This document shows positions 1 through 7,416 of a DNA stretch of 64,000 bases, one piece after another. The notes under the pieces are model-generated. The model saw only the letters and a program-made list of their open reading frames with translations. It did no database searches and was not told the origin of the DNA. A program made the position numbers and the translations under genes. Each line of letters opens with the position of its first letter. The stretch's first letter is position 1. Source of the stretch: Brevibacillus choshinensis (GTDB lineage Bacteria; Bacillota; Bacilli; Brevibacillales; Brevibacillaceae); assembly GCF_016811915.1 (NCBI RefSeq), contig NZ_CP069127.1:2393001-2457000 (forward strand), given 5' to 3'.

Positions 1-1
1 A

Positions 2-778
2 AGCCTGCTGGAGAGCGAGCTGTTCGGTTACGAAGAAGGGGCGTTCACCGGTGCACGCAGGGGCGGCAAGCGCGGGCTTTTTGAAGAAGCGAGCGGTGGT
101 ACCATCTTTCTCGATGAAATTGGCGAGCTGTCGATGAGCATGCAGGTCATGCTTCTCCGTGTCCTGCAAGAGCGGGAAGTCGTCCGTGTCGGCGGCACCA
201 AGCCTATCCCTATTGATGTACGGATCATTACCGCGACGCATGTGAATTTGGAATCTGCGATTAGCGCGGGGAAGTTTCGTGAGGACCTGTATTATCGCCT
301 GCACGTCGTTCCCATTCAAATCCCTCCCCTGCGGCAGCGGTTGGAGGATATCAAGCCCTTGGCCATGCACTTGCTCCGAAAATACAATCTGGAGTACGGA
401 CGAAACGTGGAAGAAATCGATGAACAGGCTCTGCAACAGCTGCTCTCCTACCACTGGCCAGGAAACGTCCGTGAACTGGAAAATGTATTGGGACGAGCGA
501 TGATCCACATGAGGATCTATGAGCGAACCATCCTGCCTGAGCATTTGCCGCCACTGGATCGGAGGCTCGCATCTACAAGCAGTGATCCTCGGAAGGGCAC
601 TGGAGCCTCCGGCAAGACATTGAAAGAAGCCGTAGAAGAGGCAGAACGTGACCATATTTTGCGGGAGCTCGCCGCTGCTTCCGGTAATCGCACGTTGGCA
701 GCGAAACGTTTGGATATCTCGATTCGCAGCCTTTACTACAAGCTGGAGAAGCTAGGGATTGTGGAAGATCAGAGTTAA
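2..778 (+). CDS. bkdR: Sigma-54-dependent activator, BkdR-like (5' end outside window)
   Basis: The frame is open from the window edge, so the N-terminal sensor part is missing; 258 codons remain. They hold the AAA+ core of a bacterial enhancer-binding protein: the sigma-54-contacting GAFTGA loop at visible codons 13-18, Walker B (GTIFLDE) at 33-39 and the FREDLYYRL segment. The C terminus is a Fis-type helix-turn-helix ([16 protein letters not shown]). Such proteins bind upstream sites and use ATP to open sigma-54 promoters. The next gene, bcd, has a textbook sigma-54 promoter and a repeated upstream site, so this protein probably activates branched-chain amino acid catabolism, like BkdR of Bacillus. 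The effector is unknown because the sensory domain is not visible. Confidence 0.88.
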   Translation, partial: SLLESELFGYEEGAFTGARRGGKRGLFEEASGGTIFLDEIGELSMSMQVMLLRVLQEREVVRVGGTKPIPIDVRIITATHVNLESAISAGKFREDLYYRLHVVPIQIPPLRQRLEDIKPLAMHLLRKYNLEYGRNVEEIDEQALQQLLSYHWPGNVRELENVLGRAMIHMRIYERTILPEHLPPLDRRLASTSSDPRKGTGASGKTLKEAVEEAERDHILRELAAASGNRTLAAKRLDISIRSLYYKLEKLGIVEDQS

Positions 779-788
779 AGCGGACGAC

Positions 789-838
789 CATGCAAGAAGT
801 TGCATGCATACTATTGCAAGGTTGTGCAAAAAACTGCA
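789..838 (+). promoter_or_regulatory. Candidate upstream activator sites (phased TGCA array)
   Basis: TGCA occurs six times, starting at 791, 801, 805, 815, 825 and 835, so most copies lie 10 bp apart on one DNA face. The first two form the dyad CATGCAA-GAAG-TTGCATG at 789-806. The array sits 67-116 bp upstream of the -24 element and directly after the activator gene, where enhancer sites for a sigma-54 activator are expected. Binding is inferred. Confidence 0.6.
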
Positions 839-904
839 CACTTAATTAAGGGAGCCCGCATCCATAAACAGCTAAATAAAGCGCTTTCAAACCAACTAAA
901 CTAT

Positions 905-920
905 TGGCACGACTTTTGCA
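905..920 (+). promoter_or_regulatory. Sigma-54 (-24/-12) promoter of bcd
   Basis: TGGCAC-GACTT-TTGCA matches the sigma-54 consensus TGGCAC-N5-TTGCW exactly. It lies about 98 bp before the bcd start codon, leaving an untranslated leader of roughly 85 nt. It requires an AAA+ activator, one of which is encoded immediately upstream. Confidence 0.93.
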
Positions 921-1017
921 TTAACAGCATGACGGGGAAATGATCCAGATGAAACCTATGTATCCCATCTAGGAGCAACCATGACGAACAACGATTCATA
1001 CTAGGGAGGTCTCTTCA

Positions 1018-2109
1018 GTGAACATCTTTGACTACATGCAAAAGTACGATTACGAGCAATTGGTTTTTTGTCAGGACGAAAATTCCGGTTTGAAAGCCAT
1101 TATTTGCATTCATGATACGACATTGGGTCCAGCACTCGGCGGTACGCGGATGTGGCCGTACAAAACAGAAGAAGAGGCGATCATTGACGTTCTGCGCCTC
1201 GGACGCGGCATGACATACAAAAATGCAGCTGCTGGTCTGAACATCGGCGGAGGAAAAGCGGTCATCATCGGCGATCCTCGCCAGCATAAAAGCGAAGAGC
1301 TGTTCCGCGCGTTTGGCCGATACATCCAAGGCTTGAACGGACGCTACATCACGGCAGAAGACGTAGGTACCACTGTAGCGGATATGGACATGATCCATTT
1401 GGAAACCGATTATGTGACAGGGGTATCCCCTGCATTTGGCTCCAGCGGCAATCCATCGCCGGTGACCGCTTACGGTGTCTACCGCGGAATGAAAGCGGCT
1501 GCGAAGCTCGCTTACGGCAGTGATGACCTTTCCGGCCGCGTAGTAGCCGTACAGGGTGTGGGCAACGTGGCATACAATCTTTGCCGCCACCTGCATGAAG
1601 AAGGTGCGCATTTGATTGTGACTGACATCAACGAAGAAAACGTCAACCGCGCAGTCAATGATTTTGGCGCGAAAGCAGTTGGCGTGAATGAAATCTTCGG
1701 CGTGGATTGCGACATTTTCTCTCCATGCGCGTTGGGAGCGATCATCAACGATGACACGATCCCGCTGTTGAAAGCGAAAGTCATTGCGGGTGCCGCTAAC
1801 AATCAGCTGAAAGAAGATAGACACGGCGATCAAATTCATGGCATGGGCATCATCTACGCACCTGACTATGTCATCAACGCGGGTGGCGTGATCAACGTAG
1901 CAGACGAGCTGCAAGGCTACAATCGCGAACGCGCCCTGAAAAAAGTAGAGACCATTTACGACAATATCCTGAAAGTGTTTGAAATCGCTGAGCGCGACGG
2001 AATGGCTTCTTATCAGGCTGCTGACCGCATGGCAGAAGAGAGAATTGCCAGCGTTGCGAAATCACGTAATACTTTCCTGCAAAACGGCAAGACTGTTTAC
2101 CAGCGCTAA
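1018..2109 (+). CDS. bcd: Leucine (branched-chain amino acid) dehydrogenase
   Basis: This 363-residue enzyme performs NAD-dependent oxidative deamination of leucine, isoleucine and valine to 2-oxo acids, the entry step to the branched-chain oxo acid dehydrogenase encoded next. It belongs to the Glu/Leu/Phe/Val dehydrogenase family: the substrate-binding segment [10 protein letters not shown] is near residue 40, and the expected lysines are K68 and K80 (GGGKAVI). A C-terminal Rossmann motif GVGNVAYNL follows around 180. Length is normal. The GTG start is supported by AGGGAGGT about 8 nt upstream. Transcription should come from the sigma-54 promoter at 905-920. Confidence 0.96.
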   Translation: MNIFDYMQKYDYEQLVFCQDENSGLKAIICIHDTTLGPALGGTRMWPYKTEEEAIIDVLRLGRGMTYKNAAAGLNIGGGKAVIIGDPRQHKSEELFRAFGRYIQGLNGRYITAEDVGTTVADMDMIHLETDYVTGVSPAFGSSGNPSPVTAYGVYRGMKAAAKLAYGSDDLSGRVVAVQGVGNVAYNLCRHLHEEGAHLIVTDINEENVNRAVNDFGAKAVGVNEIFGVDCDIFSPCALGAIINDDTIPLLKAKVIAGAANNQLKEDRHGDQIHGMGIIYAPDYVINAGGVINVADELQGYNRERALKKVETIYDNILKVFEIAERDGMASYQAADRMAEERIASVAKSRNTFLQNGKTVYQR

Positions 2110-2133
2110 TTTTCTTGAGAGCACAGCACAATT

Positions 2134-2170
2134 CCCCTGGCCATCACTCTGGTAGTCAGATGGCCAGGGG
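2134..2170 (+). terminator. Stem-loop after bcd, possible terminator or attenuator
   Basis: CCCCTGGCCATC (2134-2145) pairs perfectly with GATGGCCAGGGG (2159-2170) around a 13-nt loop. A T-run follows only about 10 nt later (2181-2186), so termination may be partial. Between this hairpin and lpdV (2171-2389) I see no gene; a GTGAGCTCAC palindrome lies at 2219-2228. Confidence 0.55.
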
Positions 2171-2389
2171 GTACATATGGTTTTTTCATTGAATATTCAT
2201 ATTCGCTTCAAAACGTGGGTGAGCTCACACGACATTGATGGGACTTTGAGCGGCTTTTTCATGTTCTGAACGCAAGATAGGGTGAGCGTCCGCTACTTGC
2301 ATTGCCGCTTTAAAACAACCCGCTTATACACGGTCGCTCATCGTGAGCAGGCATCGGTAGAGGTTTTCTTATGAAAGGAGAGATCGGTT

Positions 2390-3811
2390 ATGTCTCAAGA
2401 GTTTGATCTGGTCGTTTTGGGCGGAGGGACTGGAGGATACGTGGCGGCGATTCGCGCCTCCCAGCTCGGGATGAAAGTGGCAATCGTCGAAAAGGAAAAG
2501 CTCGGCGGAACCTGCTTGCATCGCGGCTGCATTCCTTCCAAAGCGCTTTTGCGAAGTGCAGAGGTCTTTGCCACGCTCAAAGAAAGCGACAAATACGGGG
2601 TGTCTGCGGGCGTTGTCGGCTACGATTTTGCCAAAATTCAGGAGCGCAAGCAAGGGATCATTGAACAGCTGCACAAAGGAATCCAGTACCTGATGAAAAA
2701 AGGCAGCATCACGGTGTTTGAAGGCTTTGGGCGTGTCATGGGTCCTTCCATCTTTTCACCGCAAGCTGGCGCAGTGCGTATTGAAAAGGAAAACGGTGAT
2801 CAAGAGATGATCGTCCCTCGCTTTCTTTTGCTTGCAACGGGTTCCCGCCCGCGCACGCTGCCGGGGCTCACAATCGACGGCTCTTACGTGGTGACCAGCG
2901 ATGAAGCCCTGCAATGGGAACAGCTGCCTGAGTCAGTCGTGATCGTAGGAGGTGGCGTGATCGGCATCGAGTGGGCCTCTATGCTGAATGACTTTGGCGT
3001 AGACGTTACGGTAGTTGAGTACGCGGATCGCATCCTGCCGATGGAAGATGAAGAAGTGAGCAAAGAGATGGCTCGCCTATTGAAAAAGCGAAAAGTCAAC
3101 ATCGTAACTTCTGCCAAAGTGCTGCCTGAATCTCTGGAAAAAGGAGAAGGGCGCGTCATGATCCAGGCAGAGACGGCTGGCGGCGTGCTTTCCTTTGAAG
3201 CGCAAAAAGTTCTGGTTTCCGTAGGACGACAAGCCAATGTGGAAAACCTGGGATTGGAAGCCACTGAAATCAAGGTGGAACGCGGTGTAGTTGTCGTCAA
3301 CGAGCACTTTCAAACCGCTGAATCACATATCTACGCCATCGGAGATGTCATCGGCGGGCTTCAGCTCGCACACGTGGCATCCCATGAAGGCATTTTGGCT
3401 GTGGAGCACATGGCGGGGCTGCAACCTCATGCCATGGACTACACGAAAGTTCCGAAATGCACCTACAGCCGTCCGGAAGTGGCGAATGTCGGCTTGACAG
3501 AAAAAGAAGCGAAGGATCAGGGCTTTGACGTGAAGGTAGGCAAATTCAGTTTCAAACCGTTGGGGAAAGCGATCATTTACGGAGAAAACGATGGATTTGT
3601 CAAGGTGGTCGTGGATGCCAAAACGAATGATCTGCTTGGGGTCCACATGATCGGACCGCACGTGACGGACATGATTTCGGAAGCGGGTCTCGCTCGTGTA
3701 CTGGATGCTACTCCTTGGGAGATCGGTACGACGATCCATCCGCATCCGACACTGTCAGAAGCGTTGATGGAAGCAGCATTGGCGGCTGACGGCAAAGCCA
3801 TTCACAATTAG
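2390..3811 (+). CDS. lpdV: Dihydrolipoyl dehydrogenase (E3) of the branched-chain 2-oxo acid dehydrogenase complex
   Basis: A 473-residue flavoprotein that reoxidises the dihydrolipoyl arm of BkdB with NAD. The N-terminal FAD motif GGGTGGY is at 11-17, the redox-active disulfide pair is C42 and C47 (GTCLHRGCIPSK), a second NAD-binding glycine motif VVIVGGGVIGIEWA lies near 185, and the C-terminal His-Glu pair is in HPHPTLSEA. Length is usual. It opens a four-gene cluster with gaps of 13-20 nt. A ribosome site AAAGGAGA precedes the ATG. In Bacillus a butyrate kinase gene normally lies between bcd and lpdV; here there is only a hairpin and about 220 bases of non-coding DNA. Confidence 0.96.
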   Translation: MSQEFDLVVLGGGTGGYVAAIRASQLGMKVAIVEKEKLGGTCLHRGCIPSKALLRSAEVFATLKESDKYGVSAGVVGYDFAKIQERKQGIIEQLHKGIQYLMKKGSITVFEGFGRVMGPSIFSPQAGAVRIEKENGDQEMIVPRFLLLATGSRPRTLPGLTIDGSYVVTSDEALQWEQLPESVVIVGGGVIGIEWASMLNDFGVDVTVVEYADRILPMEDEEVSKEMARLLKKRKVNIVTSAKVLPESLEKGEGRVMIQAETAGGVLSFEAQKVLVSVGRQANVENLGLEATEIKVERGVVVVNEHFQTAESHIYAIGDVIGGLQLAHVASHEGILAVEHMAGLQPHAMDYTKVPKCTYSRPEVANVGLTEKEAKDQGFDVKVGKFSFKPLGKAIIYGENDGFVKVVVDAKTNDLLGVHMIGPHVTDMISEAGLARVLDATPWEIGTTIHPHPTLSEALMEAALAADGKAIHN

Positions 3812-3829
3812 CGAGGAGGGCATAGGGCG

Positions 3830-4822
3830 ATGACAACCAAACGGCATGAACAAGTAGGTTTGACGGATGCGCAGGTACTTGACATGTACTATTACATGCT
3901 GCTTGCGCGTAAAATTGACGAGCGCCAATGGCTGTTGAATCGGGCGGGCAAGGTTCCGTTCGTCATTTCTTGCCAAGGGCAGGAGGCAGCTCAGGTCGGA
4001 GCGGCTTTTGCGCTGGAAACGGGGAAAGATTACTTGTGTCCGTATTATCGTGACCTCGGATTGGTGCTCGTATTCGGACAAACGGCGAGAGATTGCATGC
4101 TGTCCGCATTTGCGAAGGTAGAGGACCCGAATAGCGGCGGACGCCAGATGCCAGGCCACTTCGGCGGCAAAAAATACAACATCTTGACTGGCTCCAGTCC
4201 GGTGACGACACAAGTGCCGCATGCGGTAGGGATGGCGCTTGCGGGCAGAATGCAGCAAAAAGATTTCGTCGTGTACACTTCTTTCGGAGAAGGCTCCAGC
4301 AATCAAGGGGACTTCCATGAAGGGGCCAACTTTGCCGGTGTGCACAAGCTGCCTGTCATCTTCTTCTGTGAAAACAACAAGTATGCGATCTCTGTTCCGC
4401 TGAAAAAGCAGCTGGCGTGCGAGAGCGTGGCTGACCGTGCCATCGGCTATGGGTTCCCGGGTTTCAGCGTGGATGGAAATGACCCGATTGAGGTCTACCG
4501 CGTGATGAAGGAAGCGGTGGAGCGCGCGCGCAGAGGCGACGGCCCTACCTTGATCGAGGCGGTCATGTACCGATTGGTTCCACACTCCAGTGACGATGAC
4601 GACCGTGTATACCGTACACGCGAGGAAGTGGAAGAGGCGAAAAAGAAGGATCCGCTGATCGTTTTCGCAGCATACCTGCGCGAAATCGGTTTGCTGGATG
4701 AAAATACGGAACAAGACATGCTGGCTCGCGTGCAGTTGGAAGTGGATGAGGCGACCGAATATGCGGAAAACGCGCCGTATCCGACGCCAGAATCCACAAT
4801 GACACACGTATACGGGGAATAA
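3830..4822 (+). CDS. bkdAA: Branched-chain 2-oxo acid dehydrogenase E1 alpha subunit
   Basis: A 330-residue thiamine-diphosphate subunit; with BkdAB it decarboxylates branched 2-oxo acids and passes the acyl group to lipoyl-BkdB. The diphosphate/magnesium motif runs from GEGSSNQGDFHEGANFAG to ENNKYAIS, as expected for E1 alpha. The phosphorylation-loop-like PHSSDDDDRVYR segment is present. Ribosome site CGAGGAGGG precedes the ATG. The products, branched acyl-CoAs, are also primers for branched-chain fatty acids, the dominant membrane lipids of Bacillus relatives (family knowledge). Confidence 0.96.
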   Translation: MTTKRHEQVGLTDAQVLDMYYYMLLARKIDERQWLLNRAGKVPFVISCQGQEAAQVGAAFALETGKDYLCPYYRDLGLVLVFGQTARDCMLSAFAKVEDPNSGGRQMPGHFGGKKYNILTGSSPVTTQVPHAVGMALAGRMQQKDFVVYTSFGEGSSNQGDFHEGANFAGVHKLPVIFFCENNKYAISVPLKKQLACESVADRAIGYGFPGFSVDGNDPIEVYRVMKEAVERARRGDGPTLIEAVMYRLVPHSSDDDDRVYRTREEVEEAKKKDPLIVFAAYLREIGLLDENTEQDMLARVQLEVDEATEYAENAPYPTPESTMTHVYGE

Positions 4823-4835
4823 GGGGGGAATCCAG

Positions 4836-5819
4836 ATGGCGGTCATTTCGTTTATTGATGCGATTACGATGGCGATGCGTGAAGAGATGCGTCGCGATCG
4901 GAGTGTATTTGTCCTCGGGGAAGACGTCGGAGTGCGCGGTGGGGTTTTCCGTGCCACCGTGGGTTTGATTGAAGAGTTTGGCGAAGAACGCGTGATTGAT
5001 ACACCACTGGCTGAATCCGCGATCGTCGGTGTCGGGATTGGGGCAGCGGCGTACGGCATGCGCCCCATTGCGGAAATTCAGTTTGCCGATTTTATCATGC
5101 CTGCTGTCAACCAGATCGTCAGCGAGGCTGCAAAAATGCGCTACCGCTCCAACAACGACTGGAATTGCCCGATCACGATTCGCGCACCATTCGGAGGAGG
5201 CGTCCACGGAGCGCTCTATCACTCGCAGTCCGTGGAAGCGATGTTTACCAACATTCCTGGCCTCAAGGTCGTGGCACCTTCCACTCCTTACGATGCGAAA
5301 GGCTTGCTCAAGGCTGCCATTCGCGACGAAGATCCAGTCTTGTTCTTCGAGCACAAGCGCTGCTACCGTCTGATCAAAGGGGAAGTGCCTGATCATGACT
5401 ACGTGCTGCCGATCGGAAAGGCGGATGTCAAGCGCGAGGGAACGGATATCACTGTGATTTCGTACGGATTGGCCCTGCACTTTTGTCTCCAGGCGGCAGA
5501 AAAGCTGGCGCAAGAAGGCATCAGTGCCCACGTGCTTGATTTGCGCACCCTCTATCCATTGGATAAAGAGGCGATTGTAGAGGCGGCGTCCAAGACAGGG
5601 AAAGTATTGATCGTGCATGAAGACAACAAAGAAGGCGGAGTCGGCGGAGAAGTGGCAGCCATCGTCGCTGAGCAGTGCCTGTTCGATCTCGATGCTCCGA
5701 TTAAACGTCTGTGTGGTCCTGATGTACCGGCTATGCCGTACAGCCCGCCGATGGAAAAATTCTTTATGCTGAACCCGGATAAAGTATTGGAAGCAATGCG
5801 GGAATTGGCCAACTTTTAA
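4836..5819 (+). CDS. bkdAB: Branched-chain 2-oxo acid dehydrogenase E1 beta subunit
   Basis: A 327-residue transketolase-like beta subunit that completes the E1 active site. Recognisable segments are FVLGEDVG near 23, RVIDTPLAE near 52, the pyrimidine-binding domain with PFGGGVHGALYHSQS, and the C-terminal domain ending HEDNKEGGVGGEVAA. Length is standard. It starts 13 nt after bkdAA with an AAGGGGGGA ribosome site, so the two subunits are translationally linked. Confidence 0.96.
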   Translation: MAVISFIDAITMAMREEMRRDRSVFVLGEDVGVRGGVFRATVGLIEEFGEERVIDTPLAESAIVGVGIGAAAYGMRPIAEIQFADFIMPAVNQIVSEAAKMRYRSNNDWNCPITIRAPFGGGVHGALYHSQSVEAMFTNIPGLKVVAPSTPYDAKGLLKAAIRDEDPVLFFEHKRCYRLIKGEVPDHDYVLPIGKADVKREGTDITVISYGLALHFCLQAAEKLAQEGISAHVLDLRTLYPLDKEAIVEAASKTGKVLIVHEDNKEGGVGGEVAAIVAEQCLFDLDAPIKRLCGPDVPAMPYSPPMEKFFMLNPDKVLEAMRELANF

Positions 5820-5839
5820 GGCGAGGAGGACCAAGGATC

Positions 5840-7162
5840 ATGGCAACGAAAGTAGTAATGCCCCAGCTCGGAGAGAGCGTGACCGAGGGCACCATCAGCA
5901 AATGGCTCGTCAATGTGGGAGATACGGTCAAAAAGTACGATTCGCTCGCTGAAGTGACGACAGACAAGGTCAATGCGGAAGTGCCATCTACGGTATCGGG
6001 TCGTGTCACGGAGATTGTAGTTCCAGAGGGAGAAACGGTCGCGATTGGAACGTTGATTCTGTATATAGAAGAAAGCGGGGCAAGCACGGAGACTCAGGCA
6101 CCTGCCGCCCCAGCAGCGGCCCCAGAAGTGCCAGCGGCTCCTGCCGTACAAACGGCCCAGACTGCGCAAGTCACACAGAAGCCGGTACAGGAAGGTACGA
6201 AGCAGCGTTACTCCCCGGCAGTAGTGGTATTGTCTCAGGAGCACGGTATTGATCTGTCTCGCGTCGTAGGGACGGGTGCAGGTGGACGCGTCACGAGAAA
6301 AGATGTGCAAGCGATCATTGATGCAGGTGGACAAAAGCCGGCTGAGACAGTGCAAGAGAGAGTGGCAGAGCCAACTGCAGCGCCGGCAGAGACTGCTGCA
6401 CCTGCAAAGATTGCACCTGCCCCAGTGGCACCGACTCCAGCTCCCGTGGATATTCCCGTTGCCAGCGGAGACCAGATCATTCCGGTCACACCGATTCGCC
6501 GCACGATCGCCAGCCGGATGGTCCAAAGCAAGCACGAAGCACCGCATGCTTGGACGATGGTAGAAGTGGATGTGACCAATCTGGTGAACTTCCGCAATCA
6601 GGTGAAAGGGGATTTCGCTCGCAAAGAGGGCCTCAATCTTACCTTCCTGCCATTCTTCATCAAGGCCGTCGTCGAATCGCTCAAAGAATATCCGATGATC
6701 AATTCGACGTGGGCGGGAGACAAGATTATCGTCAAGAAAGATATCAACATCTCGATCGCGGTAGCGACGGATGATGCTTTGTATGTACCTGTGATCAAGA
6801 ATGCCGATCAAAAATCCATCTTGGGCATCGCGAAGTCCGTGGACGATTTGGCAGCCCGCACGCGTGCAGGCAAGCTGACGATGGACGACATGACAGGCGG
6901 TACGTTTACCGTCAACAATACCGGCTCTTTCGGGTCTATTCAGTCACAGCCCATCATCAACGCACCACAGGCTGCCATCATGAGTGTAGAATCGATCGTG
7001 AAACGTCCAGTCGTCATCAATGACATGATTGCGATTCGCTCCATGGTCAATCTGTGCATGTCCCTGGACCACCGAGTTCTCGACGGACTCATTTGCGGAC
7101 GATTCCTGCAGAGCGTCAAGCAAAAGCTCGAGAATATCGGACCGGATACCAAACTGTATTAA
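5840..7162 (+). CDS. bkdB: Branched-chain 2-oxo acid dehydrogenase E2 (dihydrolipoyl acyltransferase)
   Basis: A 440-residue core subunit with three modules. One lipoyl domain carries the lysine for lipoylation at K43 (EVTTDKVNAE). After an Ala/Pro-rich linker comes the E1/E3-binding domain around 118-155 (YSPAVVVLSQEHGIDL). A second long Ala/Pro linker leads to the acyltransferase domain, with the catalytic SLDHRVLDG near 410. It transfers branched acyl groups to CoA. It is last in the cluster and is followed by a good terminator. Only one lipoyl domain is present, as usual for branched-chain E2. Confidence 0.96.
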   Translation: MATKVVMPQLGESVTEGTISKWLVNVGDTVKKYDSLAEVTTDKVNAEVPSTVSGRVTEIVVPEGETVAIGTLILYIEESGASTETQAPAAPAAAPEVPAAPAVQTAQTAQVTQKPVQEGTKQRYSPAVVVLSQEHGIDLSRVVGTGAGGRVTRKDVQAIIDAGGQKPAETVQERVAEPTAAPAETAAPAKIAPAPVAPTPAPVDIPVASGDQIIPVTPIRRTIASRMVQSKHEAPHAWTMVEVDVTNLVNFRNQVKGDFARKEGLNLTFLPFFIKAVVESLKEYPMINSTWAGDKIIVKKDINISIAVATDDALYVPVIKNADQKSILGIAKSVDDLAARTRAGKLTMDDMTGGTFTVNNTGSFGSIQSQPIINAPQAAIMSVESIVKRPVVINDMIAIRSMVNLCMSLDHRVLDGLICGRFLQSVKQKLENIGPDTKLY

Positions 7163-7171
7163 ACCGATGCC

Positions 7172-7200
7172 AAACCAGACGCTTTCACAGGTCTGGTTTT
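7172..7200 (+). terminator. Rho-independent terminator of the bkd cluster
   Basis: AAACCAGAC (7172-7180) pairs with GTCTGGTTT (7191-7199) around a 10-nt loop and ends in TTTT. It starts 10 nt after the bkdB stop. No gene is visible from here to 7416. Confidence 0.85.
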
Positions 7201-7416
7201 ACTCGCGTTATTGTAAAAATATGACAGGTAAAAATATTTTTTATTCTACCCGAAACGGATGTAACTTTTGGCTGAATCGTTGCGTCTTAGCAAATGTATG
7301 CAAGGAGTCTATCATTTTCCGTAGAATTGATTTCCTACGTTAAGCATTTATGGTAAACTGATAGCGATCTGCTAGAGAAACATTTCCTGATTTTAGGTAA
7401 ATATGGGAGGAAAAAC

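Noticed and set aside
1015..1914. A 299-codon minus-strand frame opposite bcd
   Set aside because: It is a shadow of bcd, with no ribosome site or recognisable domain.
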